From assembly GCA_964242735.1 (NCBI GenBank), contig CAXTAK010000008.1:1-64000 (forward strand): 64,000 nt of DNA. Direction: 5' to 3'. How positions within the stretch are numbered: position 1 is the first letter of the stretch; the number at the start of each line of letters is the position of its first letter. This DNA comes from CADCUY01 sp964242735. Lineage in GTDB: Bacteria > Actinomycetota > Actinomycetes > Actinomycetales > Quadrisphaeraceae. Both the position numbers and the translations under genes were made by a program. Shown here one piece after another: positions 6,902 to 14,146 of the stretch. Under the pieces are notes generated by a model. It was not told the origin of the DNA. It saw only the letters and a list, made by a program, of their open reading frames with translations, and did no database searches.

Positions 6902-8301
6902 GCACCTCCTTCGCCGACGCGGGCACCGCGCTCGGCCCCCTCGACGGCCGCTACCGCGCCGTCGTCGCGCCCCTGGTCGAGCACCTCTCCGAGGCGGCCC
7001 TGAACCGCGAGCGGCTGCGCGTGGAGGTCGAGTGGCTGCTGCACCTCAGCGCCACCGGCGTCGTCCCCGGCTCGCGGCGCCTCACCCCCGGCGAGGTCGC
7101 GGCGCTGCGGGCGCTCGTCGAGGGCTTCGGGCCCGCGCAGGCGGTGGAGCTGGCGGCGATCGAGGCCGAGACCGGCCACGACGTCAAGGCCGTGGAGCTG
7201 TACCTGCGCCGCGCGATGGCCGCGACCAGCGCCGCGGACGTCGTCGAGCTCGTGCACTTCTGCCTCACCAGTGAGGACGTCAACAACCTCGCCCACGCCC
7301 GCGGCGTCCATGACGCCCTGACGCGGGTGTGGCTGCCCGCGGCCCGGGCCCTGCACGCCGAGCTGGCCGCGATGGCCCACGCCCACGCCGATGCCGCGAT
7401 GCTGGCCCGCACCCACGGCCAGCCCGCGACCCCCACCACGCTGGGCAAGGAGCTGGCGGTGGCCGCCGCGCGCCTGGACCGCCAGCTGACCCGCATCCAG
7501 GGCGCGAGGCCGCTGGGCAAGCTCAACGGCGCCACCGGCACGTACTCCGCGCACGTCGTCGCCGTGCCGGGCGCGGACTGGCCGGGTGTGGCGCGCACCT
7601 TCGTCGAGGGCCTCGGGCTGGTGTTCAACCCGCTGACCACCCAGATCGAGAGCCACGACTGGCAGGCGGAGCTGTACTCCGACGTCGCCCGCGCCAACCG
7701 GGTGCTGCACGACCTGTGCACCGACGTGTGGTCCTACATCTCCTCCGGGTACTTCGCGCAGGTCCGCGGGCAGGGCGCCGTCGGGTCCTCCACGATGCCC
7801 CACAAGGTCAACCCGATCCGCTTCGAGAACGCCGAGGCGAACCTCGAGGTCTCCTGCGCCCTGCTCGACGTGCTGGCCTCGACCCTGGTGACCTCCCGCC
7901 TGCAGCGGGACCTCTCGGACTCCTCGATGCAGCGCAACGTCGGCACCGCGCTCGGGCACTCGCTGCTGGCGGTGGACAACGTGCGCCGCGGGCTCGCCGG
8001 CCTCGACGTCGCGCCGTCCGCGCTGGAGCACGACCTCGACGGCGCGTGGGAGGTGCTAGGCGAGGCGGTGCAGTCGGTGATGCGCGCGGCCGCCGTCGCG
8101 GGGACGCCGGGCATGGACGATCCGTACGGGCGGCTGAAGGACCTGACCCGCGGACGCCGCGTCGACGCCCCGGCGATGCGCGCGATCATCATCGGCCTGG
8201 GGCTGCCGGACGACGCCCGCGAGCGCCTCCTGGCCCTGACCCCGGGCACGTACACCGGCCTCGCCGGCGAGCTGGCGCGCGCGGGTGGGGGCGGGTCCTG
8301 A
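6898..8301 (+). CDS. purB: adenylosuccinate lyase
   Basis: A 467-residue member of the fumarase/aspartase superfamily. It catalyses two steps of purine synthesis: SAICAR to AICAR, and adenylosuccinate to AMP, each with release of fumarate. The sequence begins STSFADAGTALGPLDGRY, a typical N-terminus of the longer PurB form. It carries the superfamily signature GSSTMPHKVNPIRFEN (residues about 298-313), whose serine is the flexible-loop catalytic residue, and RTHGQPATPTTLGKE with the catalytic His. The GTG start overlaps the MOSC stop as GTGA. The length is full and the gene looks intact. It is the housekeeping gene of this cluster. Confidence 0.96.
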   Translation: MSTSFADAGTALGPLDGRYRAVVAPLVEHLSEAALNRERLRVEVEWLLHLSATGVVPGSRRLTPGEVAALRALVEGFGPAQAVELAAIEAETGHDVKAVELYLRRAMAATSAADVVELVHFCLTSEDVNNLAHARGVHDALTRVWLPAARALHAELAAMAHAHADAAMLARTHGQPATPTTLGKELAVAAARLDRQLTRIQGARPLGKLNGATGTYSAHVVAVPGADWPGVARTFVEGLGLVFNPLTTQIESHDWQAELYSDVARANRVLHDLCTDVWSYISSGYFAQVRGQGAVGSSTMPHKVNPIRFENAEANLEVSCALLDVLASTLVTSRLQRDLSDSSMQRNVGTALGHSLLAVDNVRRGLAGLDVAPSALEHDLDGAWEVLGEAVQSVMRAAAVAGTPGMDDPYGRLKDLTRGRRVDAPAMRAIIIGLGLPDDARERLLALTPGTYTGLAGELARAGGGGS

Positions 8302-8357
8302 CCCTGGCGCGCGCGGACGGCGCGGGGCTGCCGGATCACCTGCCGGGGCCCGCACTG

Positions 8358-9110
8358 GTGGGCGACCGGCGGCGCCTCGGCGCGGAGGTGCTCATCGTGC
8401 TCGGGCTGTCACTCGGGCAGTCCGGGATCTACGCGGCGGTGCGACTGCTCGCGATCGCCACGCAGGGGCCGGTGTCGGCGGCCACGGCCACCCTCAACGC
8501 CTCGCGCAGCGACCGGCCGTGGTTCGACCTGACCTACCAGCTGCTGGGCATCGGCTTCGCGCTGGTGCCCGTGGCCCTGGCGCTGTTCCTGCTCGCCGGG
8601 CCCGGGCGGGGCGTGCTGGCCCGCATCGGCCTGGACCGGGCGCGGCCGGGCCGCGACTTCGCGATCGGGCTCGGGCTCGCCGCGGTGATCGGCATCCCCG
8701 GGCTGGGGCTGTACGCCGCAGGACGGCGCCTCGGGATCACCGCCGACGTCGTGGCCTCGGGGCTGGAGCCGCAGTGGTGGACCGTGCCCGTCCTGGTGGC
8801 CTCCGCGCTGCAGAACGCCCTGCTCGAGGAGGTGGTGGTGGTGGCGTACCTGCTGGACCGCCTGCCGCGCCTGGGGTGGTCGGTGCCCGTGGTGATCGCG
8901 GCCAGCGCGCTGCTGCGCGGCAGCTACCACCTGTACCAGGGGTACGGGCCGTTCGTGGGCAACGCCGTCATGGGCGTGGTGTTCGCCCTGTACTACCGCC
9001 GCACGGGACGGGTGATGCCGCTGGTGGTGGCGCACACGGTGCTCGACGTCGTGGCCTTCGTCGGCTACCAGTACGCCGGGGACCTGGTGGGCGCCCTGGG
9101 CCTGCGGTGA
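8358..9110 (+). CDS. CPBP-family intramembrane metalloprotease
   Basis: A membrane protein with about six to eight hydrophobic segments and the CPBP (Abi/CAAX protease) motifs. The first motif is LLEEVVVVAYLLDRL, containing the Glu-Glu pair. The second is the His in RGSYHLYQGYGPFVGN, and the third is AHTVLDVVAFV. The usual EExxxR reads EEVVVV, so the Arg is absent at the standard spacing. The first ATG/GTG in frame is the GTG at 8358, used here (250 residues). A CTG at 8298 overlaps the purB stop as CTGA in the same frame and would add 20 residues, including LPDHLPGPALVG. CPBP proteins act in prenyl-protein processing, bacteriocin immunity or stress; the role here is unknown. Confidence 0.8.
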   Translation: MGDRRRLGAEVLIVLGLSLGQSGIYAAVRLLAIATQGPVSAATATLNASRSDRPWFDLTYQLLGIGFALVPVALALFLLAGPGRGVLARIGLDRARPGRDFAIGLGLAAVIGIPGLGLYAAGRRLGITADVVASGLEPQWWTVPVLVASALQNALLEEVVVVAYLLDRLPRLGWSVPVVIAASALLRGSYHLYQGYGPFVGNAVMGVVFALYYRRTGRVMPLVVAHTVLDVVAFVGYQYAGDLVGALGLR

Positions 9111-9252
9111 GCGGCTGCGCCGCGGTGTCCGCGGCGGGTGCGTGCCGGGGTGGGTGCGTGCCCGGCGTCCACTCGGGTCGGCGCCGCGACCTCGTGTCAG
9201 ACCAGCGCTCCGCCTGGGCGGAGGCAGGTCCTGACGACTCCGGACACCGCGT

Positions 9253-9780
9253 TCAGACCGCGCGCAGCTGCCGCGCCAGGTCCTCCACGCCTGACGCGAC
9301 GAGGTCCGGAGCGGTGAAGACGTCGGGGTAGGGCACCCCGGAGCGGTCGATCCACGCCGTGGCCAGGCCCACCCGGGCGGCACCGTCGACGTCCCAGGGG
9401 TGCACGGCCACGAGCAGCGCCCGCGCGGGCGCCACGCCCGCGACCGCGCACGCGTGGCGGTACGCCGACGCGGCGGGCTTCCACGCGCCTCCGGGCGCGT
9501 CCTGCACCGACAGCACCTGCTCGAAGGCCCCCTCGACGCCCCCGCGCGACAGCAGCTGCCTCGAGGTGGCCGCGGAGCCGTTGGTCAGGGTCATCAGCAG
9601 CGAGCCCTGAGCGGTCAGGGCTCGCACCCCGCCGGGCACGTCGGGGTGCAGGGGCAGCTCACCGACGGCGGCGACCACGAGCTGGGCGGCCTCCTCGAGC
9701 CGCTCGCGCGGCACGGACCCTGCCAGCACGCTGCGCGCGAGCGCCGCACCGACGCGCGCGAAGGGCGCGGGGGCGCTCAC
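9253..9780 (-). CDS. truncated haloacid-dehalogenase (HAD) type II-like protein
   Basis: The 175 residues correspond to the C-terminal two-thirds of a HAD type II enzyme. VRALTAQGSLLMTLTNGSAATSRQ holds the second HAD motif (Thr-Asn), WKPAASAYRHA the motif III Lys, and LLVAVHPWDVDGAARVGLATAWI replaces the usual VAaHxWDxxGA motif IV, with the acidic residue present. The N-terminal segment with the nucleophilic Asp (DxN/DxT) is missing: the GTG start overlaps the PAP2 stop as GTGA, and upstream codons in this frame lie inside PAP2. It is therefore probably catalytically dead or a remnant, although the frame is intact and translation looks coupled. Confidence 0.6.
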   Translation of the reverse strand: MSAPAPFARVGAALARSVLAGSVPRERLEEAAQLVVAAVGELPLHPDVPGGVRALTAQGSLLMTLTNGSAATSRQLLSRGGVEGAFEQVLSVQDAPGGAWKPAASAYRHACAVAGVAPARALLVAVHPWDVDGAARVGLATAWIDRSGVPYPDVFTAPDLVASGVEDLARQLRAV

Positions 9781-10556
9781 CAGCTCATCGTGGTGTCGCC
9801 GGCCCACCCGCGCCCGCCCCCGCCCGCCCGCGACCCACCGTCCCCCTGCACACCGTCCCCCGACCCGCCCGGCGGCGGGCGCACCACCAGCAGCACCGCC
9901 CACCCCAGCGCCGCGCCCAGCGCCCACCCCGCGAGCACGTCGGTGGGCCAGTGCACCCCCAGGTGCACCCGGCTGACCCCGACCGCGAGCGCCCAGCAGG
10001 CGGCGAGCGCCACGACCACGACGCGCCGGCGCACCGCGGCGGCGCTCGTCCTGGCGGCGGGGGTGCCGCGGGCGCGCAGCACCCCCGCGGCGAGCACGAC
10101 CGCGATCGCAGCGGCGCCCAGGGCGTGACCGCTGGGGAAGGAGGCGCTGGAGGCCACCACGAGCGCGTCCGCGGCGGGCGGGCGCGGGACAGCGGTCGCG
10201 GCCTTCAGGGCCTCCGCGAGCAGCGGGGCGAGCACCAGCACCGCAGCGGCCGCGACCACCGGCCACCACCGCCGCAGGCGCACAGCGACCGGCGCGGCGA
10301 CGACGGCGGCCAGCGCGCACCGCCCCCACCCCCCGCCGAGCTCGGTGACGCCACGCGCCACCGCGTCCAGCCAGGGCTCGCGCCGCTCGCGCGCGGCGCG
10401 CAGCAGCGGCTCGTCGAGGCCGGCGAGCACCCCGGGAGCCGCCACGTCGACCCACACCGCCCACGCGGTGGCGCACAGCGCCAGCACCCCGATCCAGCCG
10501 CCCGCGCGCGCCGGGGCCACCGCCGGGCGCACGGGCACTACCGCCGCACGCGCCAC
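9777..10556 (-). CDS. PAP2-family phosphatase, membrane
   Basis: A 259-residue integral membrane phosphatase of the PAP2/VanZ-type superfamily. The three signature motifs are present in order: KAATAVPRP (KX6RP, residues about 117-125), FPSGHA (about 140) and SRVHLGVHWPTD (about 195-206). Five or six hydrophobic segments surround them. Such enzymes remove phosphate from lipid phosphates, including undecaprenyl or phosphatidic acid phosphate. The C-terminal ~35 residues are a Gly-rich tail. The gene starts within the end of the lycopene cyclase gene (19-base overlap) and ends in a GTGA overlap with the truncated HAD. All three therefore form a leftward operon. Confidence 0.88.
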   Translation of the reverse strand: MARAAVVPVRPAVAPARAGGWIGVLALCATAWAVWVDVAAPGVLAGLDEPLLRAARERREPWLDAVARGVTELGGGWGRCALAAVVAAPVAVRLRRWWPVVAAAAVLVLAPLLAEALKAATAVPRPPAADALVVASSASFPSGHALGAAAIAVVLAAGVLRARGTPAARTSAAAVRRRVVVVALAACWALAVGVSRVHLGVHWPTDVLAGWALGAALGWAVLLVVRPPPGGSGDGVQGDGGSRAGGGGRGWAGDTTMSW

Positions 10557-11800
10557 ACGGCGTCGCGAGCGGTGGCCGCCAGCATCGCTCGGAGCGGCGC
10601 CGTGCTCATCAGCGCGAGGTCCTCAGCGGGGGACGTGCTCCCGTCGAGGAATCGGAGCACCCGCTCGGGCGGGTTGCGCGCGAACAGGCGCGGGAAGAAC
10701 GCCGCACCGTCGAGGGTGCCGTCGGCCAGGGCGCGCAGCACCAGGGAGTCCATCCACTGGTGGCGGCGGCGGTAGGGCCGCGGGGCACTCGTACCAGCGC
10801 CCACGCCGCCACCCGTGCCCACGCCGCCGGTGGGCAGCCCGTCGACGATCACGGCGGCCTGGCGCTGCAGGGTGGCGAAGGCGTACCCCGTGGAGGCGCG
10901 GACCGACCCGGCGCCGGTGCCCACGCGCACCACGTGGCGCCCCGTGCGGCGCGGGAGCACGTCGTCGCTCATGGGGATCACGCCCTGCTCGACGTGCTCG
11001 ACGACGACCTCCCCGGGCACAGCGCGCGCCCGGTAAGCGGCCAGCGCCGCGGTGTACCCGGCGTCGTCGAGCACAGCGGGGGAGAACTCGGTGTACTCCA
11101 CCAGGGCCGTCGCCGCATCGGTGGGCAGGCAGTACCCGAACGCGAGGCCCTCGGTGGGCTGCGGGACGGTGAAGTCCATGAGCACCGCCCGCTCGGGGTC
11201 GACGTCGCGGCGGCCCCCGGCCCGGGTGACCCGCTCGCCGCGGAAGTGCTGCAGCAGCCGGGTCGCCCCCGCGCGCACCGGCGGCGCCGGGCGGGAGTCG
11301 ACCACGGCGGCGGCCACGACGTCCCCGGCGGCGGTGCGCACCAGAGCCGAGTCCAGCCCGCTGCTCACCTCGGTGGCCGTCGTCGGCAGGTGGGCCAGCG
11401 TCAGCGCGCCGGCGTCGACCGCGGCGGTGACCTCGCGGGAGACCTGCGCGTACCAGTCCTCGCTGCGCACCATGACGTACCGCAGGTCACCGAGGTCCAG
11501 GCGCTGGTCGGTGCCGTCGGGACCGATGACGTGCACCGCCGACCACGAGCGCGTCACCGCCGGGAGCAACCGGGCGAGGTGCGGGTCGTCGCGGTGCCAC
11601 CACGAGCACCAGGTGCGGTCCGCGGGGCGCTGGGCGAGCCGGTCCAGCGGGTCCACCAGGACGACGTCCAGGGGGCCGGTGCCGGCGCGGTCACCCGTGC
11701 CGGCACGGGCGCGCAGGGCCAGCTGGTGGAGCACCGAGAGGCCGGCCCCGCCCCCGCCGACCAGCGCGACGTCCGCCCTGCGCACCCCGGGGTCGACCAC
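10538..11800 (-). CDS. crtY: lycopene cyclase family protein
   Basis: A 420-residue FAD/NAD-dependent cyclase that converts linear lycopene ends to rings in carotenoid synthesis. It begins with a dinucleotide-binding fold (ADVALVGGGGAGLSVLHQL) and continues with PADRTWCSWWHRDD, a segment characteristic of CrtY/CrtL proteins. It then has VLMDFTVPQPTEGLAFGYCLP, LVEYTEFSP and a second FAD-contact region GAGSVRASTGYAFATLQRQA. Several GTG codons precede the Rossmann motif. The one chosen gives 15 residues before it, and one 15 bases further in is also possible. No other carotenoid genes are in the window. The downstream partners are PAP2 and a truncated HAD. Confidence 0.85.
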   Translation of the reverse strand: MVDPGVRRADVALVGGGGAGLSVLHQLALRARAGTGDRAGTGPLDVVLVDPLDRLAQRPADRTWCSWWHRDDPHLARLLPAVTRSWSAVHVIGPDGTDQRLDLGDLRYVMVRSEDWYAQVSREVTAAVDAGALTLAHLPTTATEVSSGLDSALVRTAAGDVVAAAVVDSRPAPPVRAGATRLLQHFRGERVTRAGGRRDVDPERAVLMDFTVPQPTEGLAFGYCLPTDAATALVEYTEFSPAVLDDAGYTAALAAYRARAVPGEVVVEHVEQGVIPMSDDVLPRRTGRHVVRVGTGAGSVRASTGYAFATLQRQAAVIVDGLPTGGVGTGGGVGAGTSAPRPYRRRHQWMDSLVLRALADGTLDGAAFFPRLFARNPPERVLRFLDGSTSPAEDLALMSTAPLRAMLAATARDAVWRVRR

Positions 11801-11915
11801 CGCCAGAGCATCGCACCAGGCCCGCGGGCGCACGCGCCGCCGGGTGCCCACAGGCCGTGGTGCACGCCCGCTCAGCGGACGCCGCGCGGGCGGTGCGGGC
11901 GCTACGGTGACGCTC

Positions 11916-12563
11916 GTGACGACCCTCCTGACGACCGAGCGGTTGCTGGTCCGCCCGTGGGAGGACGAGGACGCCGCCGCGGCGCTGGCCATCTTCGGCG
12001 ACGAGCGGGTCTCGCGGTGGCTCGCCCCGGCCACCGACCCGGTGCCCGACGAGGCGGCGATGCTCGAGCTGCTGCGCACGTGGCGGCAGGAGGAGGTCGA
12101 CTCCGGCGCGGACCTCGAGCAGTACCTCGGGCGGTGGGCGCTGGTGCGTCGTGACGGCGACGTCGTGGTCGGCGCCCTCGTGCTGCGGACGATGCCACCG
12201 CACGACGAGGACCTGGAGATCGCCTGGCAGCTGGCCCCGGAGCACTGGGGGCGGGGGTACGCGAGCGAGGGTGCGAGGGCGCTCGCGCAGTGGGCGTTCG
12301 AGCAGTCGGCCTCCGAGCTGTTCGCGGTGGTGCGCCCCGGCAACGAGCGGTCGGCGGGGATCGCCCGCCGCCTGGCCATGGAGTGGGTCGGGGAGACCGA
12401 GAAGTACTACGACCTGACCCTGAGGGTCTACCGGCTGCGACCCGGCGACCTCGCCGGAGGGACCGCCAGCAACGCCCGCGACCCCTTCGTCGACACGGGC
12501 AGCCTCAAGGCCGTCGAGGGGCGCGACTCCGCCCGCGCCGCCGCCGCGCCCCCGGCGCCGTAG
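11916..12563 (+). CDS. GNAT N-acetyltransferase (RimJ/RimL type)
   Basis: A 215-residue acetyltransferase. The N-terminus LLTTERLLVRPWEDED is the standard start of the RimJ/RimL-like GNAT group, which transfers acetyl from acetyl-CoA to an amine. The acetyl-CoA binding motif A is in WQLAPEHWGRGYASEGARAL (residues about 105-124; QxxGxG/A pattern read as HWGRGYA), followed by VVRPGNERSAGIARRLAMEWVGE. The C-terminal ~45 residues (from GDLAGG) are low complexity. The substrate is unknown. Transcription diverges from the lycopene cyclase gene across a short gap. A GTG 9 bases upstream (11907) is an alternative start. Confidence 0.85.
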   Translation: MTTLLTTERLLVRPWEDEDAAAALAIFGDERVSRWLAPATDPVPDEAAMLELLRTWRQEEVDSGADLEQYLGRWALVRRDGDVVVGALVLRTMPPHDEDLEIAWQLAPEHWGRGYASEGARALAQWAFEQSASELFAVVRPGNERSAGIARRLAMEWVGETEKYYDLTLRVYRLRPGDLAGGTASNARDPFVDTGSLKAVEGRDSARAAAAPPAP

Positions 12564-12598
12564 ACCTGGAGCGCGGGGGTACCGGGCGGCGCGCCGGG

Positions 12599-13024
12599 TC
12601 AGCTGGTGAGCCTGCTGGCGGGCGAGGTCCGCGCCCGCTGGGGAGACGCGACCGGGGGTCGACGAACCCCTCGCTCGCCATCCGCTGTCGCACCGGGCGC
12701 CGCACGGGACCCGGCGGTCGCGCCCGGGACGACGAGCAGGGTGGACGGCGCGCTGGCCACCGTCGGGCTCACACCCTCGCCGGCGACCAGGTGGGGGTGG
12801 CCCCGCACCAGCGCGACGGCGGTCACGGCACCACCGGCCCTGGCGATCACCCGGCCGAGGACGGCGAGCGGCACGGCGGACGCCGAGCTCACCTCACCGG
12901 CGGCCACGACCAGCGCACCGACGGCGAGGAGTCGTCGGGACCCGACGCGGTCGAGCGGGACGCCCGCGCGAGCCACGGCACCCGCACCCTCGTGGCTGCG
13001 GGTGCGGTGAACAGCACCACCCAC
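12599..13024 (-). CDS. hypothetical protein, doubtful
   Basis: This is a possible 141-residue Ala/Val-rich protein lying just downstream of the anti-sigma-type ATPase gene and in the same direction. The middle (LLAVGALVVAAGEVSSASAVPLAVLGRVIARAGGAV) is hydrophobic and could form one or two helices, while the C-terminus is Arg/Pro-rich. I recognise no domain, and the opposite strand is also open here, so coding is uncertain. The main argument for it is position and the non-random hydrophobic segment. It may be a decayed gene. Confidence 0.25.
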   Translation of the reverse strand: MGGAVHRTRSHEGAGAVARAGVPLDRVGSRRLLAVGALVVAAGEVSSASAVPLAVLGRVIARAGGAVTAVALVRGHPHLVAGEGVSPTVASAPSTLLVVPGATAGSRAAPGATADGERGVRRPPVASPQRARTSPASRLTS

Positions 13025-13049
13025 CCTCCCTGGCGCGGGGGGCGGGTGG

Positions 13050-13466
13050 TCAGCAGGCGATCTCGAACCAGACGACCTTGCCGGCCGGGTCGCCGTCGAC
13101 CCCCCAGCGCGTGGCCACGGCCGCCACGATCGCCATCCCACGACCACTGAGGGCGGAGGGGTCGTGCGGTCGCGGGGTGGGCAGCCGCGCGTCGTCGTCG
13201 CCGACCTCCACGCGCAGCAGGTGCCCGCTCACGAGCACGCGCAGCCGCACCGTGCTGCGGCCGTGGAGGACGGCGTTGGCGACGACCTCGCTGGTCAGGA
13301 GCTCGGCGCTCCCGGCGGCGTCCTCGCCGAACCCGGCGGCCCGGCACTGCGCGGCGACCCGGCGCCGCGCGAGCCGCGGGGCGGTGGCCTCGCACGGCAG
13401 GAAGAGATCCACCACCGGGGGGGCTGCGGTCCTGCCGCTGAGGCGACTGAGGCTCATGCGCATCAC
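13050..13466 (-). CDS. ATP-binding anti-sigma-factor-type kinase (HATPase_c_2)
   Basis: A 138-residue single-domain GHKL ATPase of the RsbW/SpoIIAB-like group. Such proteins bind a sigma factor or phosphorylate an anti-anti-sigma partner. The N box is SEVVANAVLHGRSTV (residues about 58-72), the G1 box is LRVEVGDDDARLPTP with its conserved Asp, and GRGMAIVAAVATRWGV is the G2-like ATP lid. PAGKVVWFEI is the usual C-terminal strand. Actinobacterial genomes hold many stand-alone copies, often without an adjacent sigma gene, as here. Its partner cannot be told from the sequence. Confidence 0.85.
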   Translation of the reverse strand: MMRMSLSRLSGRTAAPPVVDLFLPCEATAPRLARRRVAAQCRAAGFGEDAAGSAELLTSEVVANAVLHGRSTVRLRVLVSGHLLRVEVGDDDARLPTPRPHDPSALSGRGMAIVAAVATRWGVDGDPAGKVVWFEIAC

Positions 13467-13594
13467 TGTTGCAGCTGGTCACGGCGTGTCAACGCGAACA
13501 CCACGCGCCCTCGATGATCTGTCAGCTCGGTGGACCGTCAGTGACAGGAGCTGGTGCATGGCGCCCGCACCGGACACCTCGGCGCGGGGCCTGC

Positions 13595-13900
13595 TCAGGC
13601 CGTCGCGTAGGTCAGGCATCCCGCCGCCGCGGAGCCCGCCACCGCGCCCGCGCCGACCTTCACGGACTCCGCGGTGCACGCCAGCTCCGCGTTGTGCACG
13701 CAGTCCCCGCGCTGGCACGCGCCGACCTGGGCGAGGACCCGGTCGAGGCCGCCCCTGGTCGACAGCGGGATGAAGGTGCCGCAGTCGGCGCTGCCGTCGC
13801 GGCCGGTGACGGTGATCGCGAAGGCGTGGCAGCCGTCGTGGTTGTAGGAGCAGCCGGTGGCGGTGCACTCACTGACGGCGGGCATCTCGAGCTGGGCCAT
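13595..13900 (-). CDS. DUF1540 Cys-rich protein, two repeats
   Basis: A 101-residue protein built of two DUF1540-like Cys modules. The first is residues about 10-42 (SECTATGCSYNHDGCHAFAITV ending near ADCGTFI). The second is about 62-97 (GACQRGDCVHNAELACTAESVKVG ending near GCLTY). Each has the CxxxxCxxNxxxxCxAxxIxV spacing with a distal Cys, as expected for a small metal-binding fold. Function is unknown for the family; members in actinobacteria and firmicutes are often expressed in stationary phase or sporulation. The start ATG at 13900 follows GGAGGTCCC, a strong ribosome binding site, and supports a real gene. Confidence 0.8.
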   Translation of the reverse strand: MAQLEMPAVSECTATGCSYNHDGCHAFAITVTGRDGSADCGTFIPLSTRGGLDRVLAQVGACQRGDCVHNAELACTAESVKVGAGAVAGSAAAGCLTYATA

Positions 13901-14062
13901 GGGACCTCCGGTGCGCGTCGGCTCTCACGTGGGTCGCGGAGTCCGGCGCAGCCGAGGCTAGGGACGACGACGGCGGGGTTCCAGCGAGTGGACCCTGACC
14001 GCCGGGGGCGACGTGACGTACCCGAATGCGCTGAGGCCAGGCTCACCTCACACGCTCGCCGA

Positions 14063-14117
14063 GCCGCACGCGGCGTCCCCGTGACAGCCCGATGAGCACA
14101 GGGACGCCGCGTGCGGC
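14063..14117. terminator. long hairpin, repeated element copy 1
   Basis: Perfect 17-bp complementary arms (14063-14079 and 14101-14117) flank a 21-base spacer, and the stem can be extended inward with one mismatch. It lies 30 bases after the helicase stop and 160 bases before the DUF1540 start. Its arm shares the core GCACGCGGCGTCCC with a second hairpin at 49791-49839. There is no T-run, which is common for actinobacterial terminators. Confidence 0.6.
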
Positions 14118-14146
14118 GGTGCGGTCAGCTGCGGGCGGCGGTGCGG

